Shown: in pieces, positions 57,986 to 64,000 of the stretch | Numbering within the stretch: the first letter of the stretch is position 1 | Layout: each line of letters begins with the position of its first letter | NCBI RefSeq assembly: GCF_007004655.1 | Contig: NZ_ML660097.1 | Span: forward strand, 62,001 to 126,000 | Length of the DNA stretch: 64,000 bases | DNA from: Exilibacterium tricleocarpae | GTDB lineage: Bacteria; Pseudomonadota; Gammaproteobacteria; Pseudomonadales; Cellvibrionaceae | Direction of reading: 5' to 3' | Notes under the pieces: model-generated | What the model was told of the DNA's origin: nothing | Database searches by the model: none | The model's input: the letters and a program-made list of their open reading frames with translations, nothing else | Translations under genes and position numbers: made by a program

Positions 57986-59001
57986 ATATATCTGCGCAAA
58001 CCGCTCGGGCAGATCGGCGCCGAATCAGGCAAGAGGCGGCGGCCTGGTATGCAAAATTGAAATCTCCCCGCTGCGACCGGGCTGCTCGCCGGGCGTTTAA
58101 GCAGTGGTTGGCGCAAAGCCCGTTGCATGAACTGGCTTATGAACAGTGCCGGGCCCTTTGGGATATAAGCGGTCATCTAGGTGCCGATGGTGATATTCGC
58201 CGGGAGTTAACCGCTGCGCAGGCGACAGCGGCCGACACTGGCCGCAGGCGCGCCGCGGCTGCGCGCTATCTGCAAGTGGCTGCCGTCGTTGTGGTGCTGG
58301 TCGCCGGGGGTTGGTTTGTCACCGACAACCGGTCAGTGGACATCTATGGCACGGGGGTTGGGGAGCATCGCCTCGTTCGTCTCGATGACGGCTCGACCGC
58401 TCTGTTAAACACCGATACTGTTATTGCCGTCAACTACAGCCGCGCCGCCCGCCGCCTCGAACTGCGCCGGGGCGAAGCGTTTTTTGCCGTGGCGGCGGAC
58501 CCGCAACGACCTTTTGAAGTCGCCGCTGCTGGCAGTGTCGTCAGGGCGCTGGGCACCGAGTTCAATGTGCTGCTGCGCGCTCGGGCGGTCTCGGTTACGG
58601 TGGCGGAGGGCGTGGTGGAACTCGAGGGACGGCGGGGACCGGATGGGGTACCGCGAACACAAATCGAACGGGGAGAGGCCGCCACTTACCATGACGATGG
58701 TGTTACACCCGCCATTGAGCCGGCCGAGCTGGAACGTATCACTGCCTGGAGGAATAGCAAGATTTACTTTAAATCCAGCCGCCTGGCCGATGCGGTGCTG
58801 GAGTACAACCGCTATACCCGCACACCGATTGAAATTCTGGATAAAGACCTGGAGGACCATTTGATTTCGGGCATTTTCCAGGTTGGGGATTTGACCGCGT
58901 TTGTTTTCTCGCTCGAACAGCTACTGGACGTGCGGGTGGTCAGAGATAACGACCGCATCTATCTGATGCGCAGAGTGCGGGCCGCTCACCCGACCGGGTA
59001 G
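57982..59001 (+). CDS. FecR-type anti-sigma factor/transmembrane signal relay
   Basis: The 339-residue protein has an N-terminal cytoplasmic domain (DUF4880-like, RIRQEAAAWYAKLKSPRCDR and AFKQWLAQSPLHELAYEQCR) that would bind the sigma factor, one membrane helix (about residues 95-112; YLQVAAVVVVLVAGGWFV), and a periplasmic FecR domain (about 120-215; HRLVRLDDGSTALLNTDT, RRLELRRGEAFFAVAADPQR, VRALGTEFNVLL) with a C-terminal STN-binding lobe (ADAVLEYNRYTRTPIEILDK). It is coupled to the sigma factor gene and should relay the state of the STN receptor. Substrate unknown. Confidence 0.92.
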   Translation: MNISAQTARADRRRIRQEAAAWYAKLKSPRCDRAARRAFKQWLAQSPLHELAYEQCRALWDISGHLGADGDIRRELTAAQATAADTGRRRAAAARYLQVAAVVVVLVAGGWFVTDNRSVDIYGTGVGEHRLVRLDDGSTALLNTDTVIAVNYSRAARRLELRRGEAFFAVAADPQRPFEVAAAGSVVRALGTEFNVLLRARAVSVTVAEGVVELEGRRGPDGVPRTQIERGEAATYHDDGVTPAIEPAELERITAWRNSKIYFKSSRLADAVLEYNRYTRTPIEILDKDLEDHLISGIFQVGDLTAFVFSLEQLLDVRVVRDNDRIYLMRRVRAAHPTG

Positions 59002-59052
59002 GGTGTGCGGCAGTAACCGCCCGATGCTGCTGTGGATCGGTACCGCAGGTAG

Positions 59053-59952
59053 TCAGCCAATTGCCTGGGCCAACACCCGCTCGCAGAGTCGGTGGGTGGC
59101 GAGGATATCACTGTACTGGTCTGCGGGACTGGTGCCGGCCTCTACCTGTTGGAGAAAGGCCTCAATCATATCCATAAAACCCCGTTTGTGCAGTGTGTGT
59201 TCCCAGTCGCTGAAGCCCAGTTCGACCTTGTGATTGTCACGGTAGTGCCAACCGCCGGAAAGATTTTTGATCTGCCACTTTTGCTCGCAACCGAAGAACT
59301 CCAGTATCTCCTCAGTAACGCCGCTGATGCGGTTCATCGAGCCGGCCAGCAGGGTCTGTTGCCACTGCCAGTGGACCTGGATCGCGGCCAGCAGTGTTTG
59401 CTGATAAAAGGCTTCAACCTGTAGGTCCGCTGTTTCGCCGCCGCCCAGAAAGCGCAGCGTATCCAGCACATGGATAAAGTCGTCAAAGATAAAGACCCGC
59501 GCATCGGCGGGCTGCCTGGCGCGGTTTTTCTGCAGTCGTATCTGGGTGGCAGGGTGGCTGTCGATAGATCGGATCAACGGGGCGTAACGGCGGTTGAATC
59601 CCACAAACAGCGGCAGTTGCTTTGTGGCCGCCAACGCCAGCAGCCGCTCACTCTCGTCGGCGTGATAGCTCAGGGGTTTATCGACGAAGACGGCAATGCC
59701 CGCATTTAGCAGTTTGGCGACAATCGCCGGATGGCTGTCGGTGCTGCTGTGGACCATGGCACCTGCGGGGGCGCTTTTGATTAATGCCTCGAGGTCGGTG
59801 TAGGTTTCTGTGATTCTGTATTGCCGACTCAGCGAGGTTAGGATGGCGGCATTGCGGGTGCACAGCACCGGTGTAATGTCGGCGTTGGCTGCCAGGAGCG
59901 GCAGATAAGCTTTTTGAGCGATATCACCTAAACCGATTAGCGCTATACGCAT
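59053..59952 (-). CDS. Gfo/Idh/MocA family oxidoreductase
   Basis: A 299-residue NAD(P)-dependent oxidoreductase. The Rossmann motif is MRIALIGLGDIAQKAYLPLL, and the family's EKP-type catalytic motif appears as FVDKPLSYHADESERLL, with Lys of the DKP trio. A C-terminal alpha/beta domain follows. Members act on sugars, inositols or pigments; the substrate cannot be named. The ATG at 59952 puts the glycine motif at the start; the frame to 60048 adds 32 residues without a match. It converges with fecR. Confidence 0.87.
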   Translation of the reverse strand: MRIALIGLGDIAQKAYLPLLAANADITPVLCTRNAAILTSLSRQYRITETYTDLEALIKSAPAGAMVHSSTDSHPAIVAKLLNAGIAVFVDKPLSYHADESERLLALAATKQLPLFVGFNRRYAPLIRSIDSHPATQIRLQKNRARQPADARVFIFDDFIHVLDTLRFLGGGETADLQVEAFYQQTLLAAIQVHWQWQQTLLAGSMNRISGVTEEILEFFGCEQKWQIKNLSGGWHYRDNHKVELGFSDWEHTLHKRGFMDMIEAFLQQVEAGTSPADQYSDILATHRLCERVLAQAIG

Positions 59953-60086
59953 AGTGTTGGTCTCGATACGCCGGTCGCACTTGCCGTGGTGCCGGCGCTG
60001 CGGTTCTGGCAATTGTGAGGAAGGCGTTAGTATAATACTAACCCTCAACTTTCAGGGACTGTGCAGGCAGGTTTGTTGATGCCGGT

Positions 60087-60122
60087 GGTGTAGATGGTGT
60101 AGATGGTGTAGATGATATAGAG
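60087..60122. repeat. Four 9-bp tandem repeats
   Basis: GGTGTAGAT repeats three times exactly, then decays once (GATATAGAG), about 50 bases before the DUF1499 gene. Confidence 0.75.
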
Positions 60123-60172
60123 AGTGCCTGATAGTCGCGCTTCATCATTATCGTGGTTATGGAGACCTGCCT

Positions 60173-60907
60173 ATGAACAGAGTACTTTTCCTGGTAACAC
60201 GACTGGTGTTAGTTGTCAGTGTCGGTGTATTTCTGACACTACTGCTGGCGGGGCCCGCCTACCGTTTTGAACTGTGGGAACTGGGCACGGCCTTCAGCGT
60301 CTCGCGGGGTGCGGCAACGGTCGCAGCCTGGACTTGCGGTATTGCGGTTGCCCTGTTACTCGCCTGGGCCCTGGTGAACAAGCGCCTCAGCAAAAGTGCA
60401 TTGACAGCCGTGTTGTTGTGTGGGATTCCGCTGGTTCCGTTATATCAGTTCCAACAAACGGCGCGCAGTGTACCGCCTATTCACGATATCACGACAGATA
60501 CGGCAAACCCGCCGGTCTTCGTTGCCATAGCGCCCCTGCGTGCCGATGCACCCAACCCCGTGGAATATCTCGGTGGTGAGGTTACCCGGCAACAACTGCA
60601 GGCTTATCCCGATATAGTGTCGATAGATATTGCCCTGGATACTGAGCAGGCGCACGCCAAAGCCCTTGAGGCGGTTGCTGCCATGGGATGGGAGCTGGTT
60701 GATAGTGAGGTTGCGCAGGGGCGGATAGAAGCGACCGATACCACTTTCTGGTTTGGCTACAAGGATGATGTGGTTATCCGCATCACCGACAAGGGCGCCG
60801 GCAGCCGCCTCGATATTCGCTCCAAGTCCCGCGTCGGCGGTAGCGATGTGGGCTTGAATGCAAAGCGCATCCGGGCTTATCGAGATGAGTTGATGGGGAG
60901 TTTGTAG
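60173..60907 (+). CDS. DUF1499 family membrane protein
   Basis: The 244-residue protein has three predicted membrane segments in the first 100 residues (LVLVVSVGVFLTLLLAG, AATVAAWTCGIAVALLLAWA, LTAVLLCGIPLVPLYQF) and a C-terminal DUF1499 domain (MGWELVDSEVAQGRIEATDT, FWFGYKDDVVIRIT, GSRLDIRSKSRVGGSDVGLN). The function of the family is unknown. It lies between divergent and convergent genes and seems to be a single transcript. Confidence 0.87.
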   Translation: MNRVLFLVTRLVLVVSVGVFLTLLLAGPAYRFELWELGTAFSVSRGAATVAAWTCGIAVALLLAWALVNKRLSKSALTAVLLCGIPLVPLYQFQQTARSVPPIHDITTDTANPPVFVAIAPLRADAPNPVEYLGGEVTRQQLQAYPDIVSIDIALDTEQAHAKALEAVAAMGWELVDSEVAQGRIEATDTTFWFGYKDDVVIRITDKGAGSRLDIRSKSRVGGSDVGLNAKRIRAYRDELMGSL

Positions 60908-60988
60908 GTCGGCGGCTTATGGTGGTTAACCATACCCAAATAGTCATTGACGGGCAGGGCAGCTTAAAGCAGGGCTCAGGGACAAGCA

Positions 60989-61894
60989 TCATTCCCCCTT
61001 CAGCTTCCGCAGCAGAGTAGCGCGGGAGACGCCAAGCATTTGCGCCGTCCTCGACCGATTACCCCCACAAGCGTTTAAGGCTTTCGCGATCAGTAGTTGG
61101 TCGAATTTACCTCGCGCCTCGCGCAAGCTCGTGGACTCTGTGTTGAACGCGATCCTGCGAAGCGTGATGATGCTGCTATGTTCCTCGGTCGCCGGAAACC
61201 AGCACAAAAAATTGAATAGTCGGGTTTCCCGCTCCGTGTAAACCAGGACACCCATTAGAAAAGTGACAGATACGCTGCCCCAGACGGCGGCATTGACCTG
61301 CAGGCCCAGTCGCATCGCCGCAGCGACACCAAATGCGGTGAGGACGATAGGAGCGACCCCGATCGCCATTGCTAATGATCGCCGGCGTCCAATGAACTCG
61401 GAGCCCGTCCTGGCGGTGTAGATAAGCGTGGTCAGTGAGCCCAACATCATGCCGACGATAACAACCTGGAGGGCGTTATAGTAGGGCCCTCCAACCCGGG
61501 TGATCGAGTAGCCAATACTTTTGGCGCCCGCGATCGCGGCATTGGGTATAACCAGCAGCACGATGCAGGTCAGGGCCAGGGCCGCCAGTAGGATTGTGAG
61601 CGAGACATGCTTGTAACCGCCGATATCGAGCGCCAGGCCGAGTAACGTAATACCTGTGGCGGACAAAAAGAGATATGCACCTATCATGACCAACAGTCCA
61701 TCTTCCGGATGGTTGGCGTAGGCGAACGATGCCAGCTCGGTAACGGTCATACCGAACATGGAAACCAGGAATGCCAAAAACCACGGATTCATTGTTTTTA
61801 TTTGCCGGCGGCCATACCAGAATATAACCGCCTTTATAGCCAGCGCCGTAATGCTCGGCGTGGCGTATATCAGTAAATCATTCCACCCTGACAT
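60989..61894 (-). CDS. Seven-helix membrane protein with C-terminal Fis-type DNA-binding domain
   Basis: The 301-residue protein has seven hydrophobic segments: about residues 8-29, 38-61, 66-93, 98-124, 140-163, 173-198 and 202-223. A cytoplasmic linker leads to a Fis/NtrC-type helix-turn-helix at the C-terminus (LLIAKALNACGGNRSRTAQM, then LGVSRATLLRKLKGE). There is no kinase, AAA+ or receiver domain, so this is a one-component membrane regulator with its DNA-binding part in the cytoplasm. Its start at 61894 lies 25 bases inside the ketosynthase gene, with GGAGCGG upstream, so the two are translationally coupled. Ligand and targets are unknown; the neighbour suggests a small lipid-like signal. 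Confidence 0.8.
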   Translation of the reverse strand: MSGWNDLLIYATPSITALAIKAVIFWYGRRQIKTMNPWFLAFLVSMFGMTVTELASFAYANHPEDGLLVMIGAYLFLSATGITLLGLALDIGGYKHVSLTILLAALALTCIVLLVIPNAAIAGAKSIGYSITRVGGPYYNALQVVIVGMMLGSLTTLIYTARTGSEFIGRRRSLAMAIGVAPIVLTAFGVAAAMRLGLQVNAAVWGSVSVTFLMGVLVYTERETRLFNFLCWFPATEEHSSIITLRRIAFNTESTSLREARGKFDQLLIAKALNACGGNRSRTAQMLGVSRATLLRKLKGE

Positions 61895-62868
61895 ACTGAA
61901 ATTCCGCTCCCTGCTCCTAGTATCAACAATTTATCGCCCCGGCTAGGGGGGGTGAGCGCCATGGCCACAGGTATAGTGGCGCTGGTCAAATTCCCGAATT
62001 TTTCATAGGTGACCGGGGCCCGGCTGACATCGAGGTGCGCCGCGGCGATCATGCGCCGGTGAGGTGCTGATCCCGATTGATGCAAGTAAGCCCAGTCAAC
62101 ATCCCCTGGCGCCCAGCCGAGGCGGTCATAGGTGTTGCCAATCATCTCCTCGTGGAGGTCCAGCACCGCGGAGGTGATCTCGCTCATGAGCATGTGACCT
62201 GTTATGCCCTTGTCGGTGCGCTTATAGTGACATAGCTCGGCGTGCTGACCCCGTGAGCATAACCGCAAATTGCGCCAGCCACTACGGTCATCTGAACGCT
62301 GTATCACCATTGCGCCACCCGCGTCCCCGGCCGAGAGCATGCCGACCCATTTTTTGAACAGCTCCCGGCTCCGCACTTTTTTCAGTTTATGCACATATTC
62401 GTACATCACATCGCTCGGCCGCTCCCCGGTACAAACCAGCACATTATCGACCATGCCGGCGGCGATAAATGCGTCGGCTACGGCCATCCCGTCGATAAAA
62501 CCGTGACAGGCGTTAGTAACATCCAGGCAACTGGCATTACGGGCACCCAATAGGGACTGGACGCGATGTGCGGTTGCCGGCTCCTGCCAGTCCCGGTCGA
62601 TACCACAGAACACAATAAACCCCAAATCCTCAGGCCTGATGCCAGCGGCCTCGATTGCCCGCTGCGACGCCGCACAGGCCAAATCTGACGGTGCCGTATC
62701 CCGATCGCATACCCTGCGTTCCCGAATCCCCAGTGCCTTATCCATGTAGGATTTGGAAACACCAAACCTTTCACACCCGATTTCCTCCATGATCGATGCT
62801 GAGTCGACGACGGTGGCCGGCAGGTATGCGCCTACGCCGGCGATTTTAGAAACCCCAATAAACTCCAT
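61870..62868 (-). CDS. Atypical ketoacyl synthase III (FabH-like)
   Basis: A 332-residue thiolase-fold enzyme. The FabH-type triad is Cys121 (DVTNACHGFIDG), His263 (YLHQSGSAPHRR) and Asn293 (FGNLTSATIP). The HQSGS in place of HQAN, and the tail VCQGGMIY, set it apart from housekeeping FabH. fabY already provides the initiation step, so this copy probably makes a special product, as PqsD, DarB and related KAS III enzymes do. AGGAG is nine bases before the ATG. It overlaps the downstream regulator gene by 25 bases and is divergent from an unknown gene. Confidence 0.87.
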   Translation of the reverse strand: MEFIGVSKIAGVGAYLPATVVDSASIMEEIGCERFGVSKSYMDKALGIRERRVCDRDTAPSDLACAASQRAIEAAGIRPEDLGFIVFCGIDRDWQEPATAHRVQSLLGARNASCLDVTNACHGFIDGMAVADAFIAAGMVDNVLVCTGERPSDVMYEYVHKLKKVRSRELFKKWVGMLSAGDAGGAMVIQRSDDRSGWRNLRLCSRGQHAELCHYKRTDKGITGHMLMSEITSAVLDLHEEMIGNTYDRLGWAPGDVDWAYLHQSGSAPHRRMIAAAHLDVSRAPVTYEKFGNLTSATIPVAMALTPPSRGDKLLILGAGSGISVCQGGMIY

Positions 62869-62917
62869 TATTTAACTCCTCTATGCAGATTATGAACGGT
62901 GGAGTTTTACCGCTGTT

Positions 62918-62931
62918 TGGCACGATTGCCA
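62918..62931. promoter_or_regulatory. Candidate operator upstream of the ketosynthase/regulator unit
   Basis: TGGCA, four bases, TGCCA is a perfect dyad about 50 bases before the ketosynthase start, where a Fis-type activator or repressor could bind. A second imperfect dyad with a run of A lies near 63028-63054. Confidence 0.4.
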
Positions 62932-63061
62932 TCAGTTTCCGCAGGAGCACTGAGGCCAATAGGGCGTTATCTATTCAATGTGAGTACCTGATAGCAAAAT
63001 CCTATTTCCTGACCACGAGGTACTGTACTACTGTATAAAAAAACAGCTGTAGTGATGTGTC

Positions 63062-63418
63062 ATGCGATTTACGGGGAGGGGCCCACGCCCGGGGGATTGG
63101 CTATACAAACCGGGCAATCTGGAGCAGCTCCTTGAACATTGGGAGAAACAAGGCGGATTCTGGGTACCGAAAAAGGAAGGCGGGTCCACCGGGCTCACTC
63201 TCCGGGCGGTGATTCGTACCGAATCGATTAGCGGCCTGCCGCTGCATGCGGTCGTGATAGCCCGGACCTACAATAAAGCACCTTGGCGATGGTTTGGGGT
63301 TTTTCTAGGCGAGCCGCCGGCGGTACGGTACCCGATCCAAGTCCTGGTTATCAAAAAGCTTCCCGATGAACCGGACGATTTGTACTGGCACCCGAGCAAG
63401 CAACTGCCGGCGGGTTGA
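63062..63418 (+). CDS. Hypothetical protein
   Basis: A 118-residue soluble protein without signal peptide or membrane segment, rich in Trp, Gly and Pro (GDWLYKPGNLEQLLEHWEKQ, GGFWVPKKEGGSTGLTLRAV). The pattern of beta strands with a conserved-looking WRWFGVFLGEPPAV suggests a compact fold, but I do not recognise a family. It diverges from the ketosynthase gene; the 193-base gap holds the candidate operator and a dyad near 63040. The ribosome binding site is weak. Confidence 0.55.
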   Translation: MRFTGRGPRPGDWLYKPGNLEQLLEHWEKQGGFWVPKKEGGSTGLTLRAVIRTESISGLPLHAVVIARTYNKAPWRWFGVFLGEPPAVRYPIQVLVIKKLPDEPDDLYWHPSKQLPAG

Positions 63419-63451
63419 CTGTGCTGGCACTCAAATGTTTGGTACTTGGGT

Positions 63452-63511
63452 GCCGATATAGGTTGTGCCGATATAGATTATGGCGATATAGGTTGTGGCG
63501 ATACCAGAGGC
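63452..63511. repeat. Four 15-bp tandem repeats
   Basis: GCCGATATAGGTTGT-type units, the last one decayed, lie between the unknown gene and the SnoaL-like gene. Confidence 0.8.
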
Positions 63512-63580
63512 CTGGAGCAACATATTTTGATCCGGCTCCTTGGCTTGAGCGAGTCGAGGTGCCGGAGAGATACTTGGTTA

Positions 63581-64000
63581 TTAGCGAAATTGAACGGCGG
63601 CTTTTTCAAATGGCCGTTCAATACCCTCAATGATGGGTTTTGGCTGGATGTTCTGCGGAAATGCCCAGCCATTCTCGTGCATATAAATTACGAGGTCGAG
63701 TGTGGTATCTGCCACTTCTATTCGAACGACCTTGCTGTCTTTCGCTGTAAGGATGAGGTTTTCGACAGATGTGCCCTTACGGCCGGTAGGCTGCAATACA
63801 TCGAAAAATGGCTGCACGTGAGTCCAATATAGATTGACAGTCATAACAGCGCGACTATCACCGTTTTCATCGATGGCATTGATGTAGTCAACCAAGTCGA
63901 CTCTGGCTGAAAATGCGGTAAGAAAAGCACCCGCCCAAGTCTTTAATGCGTCAATGCCTTTATTGCCAAAACTTGCCGAACTATTGGTGACGACATCTTT
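63581..64000 (-). CDS. SnoaL-like (ester cyclase/NTF2-fold) protein, C-terminal part
   Basis: The minus-strand frame enters from the window end without a stop and ends at 63581, giving about 139 visible residues. The internal ATG at 63895 is not the real start: the frame continues upstream as NSSASFGNKGIDALKTWAGA. The pattern matches SnoaL-type NTF2-fold proteins (GIDALKTWAGAFLTAFSARV, YWTHVQPFFDVLQPTGRKGT, KVVRIEVADTTLDLVI). Members range from polyketide cyclases to binding proteins; the role here is unknown. The N-terminus lies outside the window. Confidence 0.65.
   Translation of the reverse strand, partial: KDVVTNSSASFGNKGIDALKTWAGAFLTAFSARVDLVDYINAIDENGDSRAVMTVNLYWTHVQPFFDVLQPTGRKGTSVENLILTAKDSKVVRIEVADTTLDLVIYMHENGWAFPQNIQPKPIIEGIERPFEKAAVQFR

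Noticed and set aside
62916-62932. Possible sigma-54 promoter (TTGGCACG) before the ketosynthase region
   Set aside because: The required GC of the -12 element is not at the ten-base spacing from GG; the sequence is better read as a dyad.

Overview
The window looks like the chromosome of a GC-rich, aerobic gammaproteobacterium, most likely a marine relative of the Cellvibrionales or Pseudomonadales. The pointers are the FabY-type ketosynthase, an E. coli-like fadBA operon with a PsrA-like box, the tig-clpP-clpX-lon-hupB-ppiD block, tusDCB-tusE beside yccA, an AlkK-like acyl-CoA ligase, and large TonB receptors of the Xanthomonas/Caulobacter/Cellvibrio type. This is inferred from gene content and order only. 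No phage, integrase or complete insertion sequence was found.

Layout. 0-8.6 kb: end of an exported protein gene, a ribosome hibernation factor, a gene-poor stretch with a nested-hairpin repeat, a universal stress protein, a coiled-coil exported protein, a TIGR01777 epimerase, a DUF503 protein, an Hsp20 with an RpoH-like promoter and ROSE-like leader, a methyltransferase, a lipoprotein and a DJ-1/AraC regulator. 8.9-16.1 kb: lipid metabolism (fabY, a PuuR-like regulator, fadB, fadA) and a TetR regulator; a solitary type I-E-like CRISPR repeat lies just beyond the TetR gene. 16.7-21.5 kb: a TonB receptor, a second copy of the hairpin repeat, a Crp/Fnr regulator and a TraB/GumN protein. 21.9-31.7 kb: tRNA-Leu and the protein-quality-control block. 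32.1-42.7 kb: murI, a TPR protein, rmuC, an AEC transporter, a DUF2489 protein, trmA, a YjbQ protein, an acyl-CoA ligase, the tus sulfur relay and a Bax-inhibitor-like protein. 43-50 kb: a broken SARP/BTAD regulator gene, a cytochrome c/Vgb-propeller protein, and an XRE-cupin regulator beside tdh-kbl-sdaA (threonine and serine catabolism). 50-59 kb: an HDOD protein and two tandem paralogous TonB receptors, one with a signalling domain, divergent from a FecI-type sigma factor and FecR-type anti-sigma factor. 59-64 kb: an oxidoreductase, a DUF1499 protein, a two-gene unit of a FabH-like ketosynthase and a seven-helix membrane protein ending in a Fis-type DNA-binding domain, an unknown protein and a SnoaL-like protein cut by the window end.

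The most interesting candidate for an undescribed system is the ketosynthase III/seven-helix regulator pair at 60.99-62.87 kb: the layout fits a small-molecule synthase overlapping its own membrane-bound one-component receptor. Other notable signals are the lone CRISPR repeat with an AT-rich leader-like flank, a dispersed hairpin element whose arms differ between copies but stay perfectly complementary within each copy, at least ten unrelated short tandem-repeat loci with 9-17 base units, and an RNA-thermometer-like leader on hsp20. All functional statements come from reading motifs and neighbourhoods; no database search was run.
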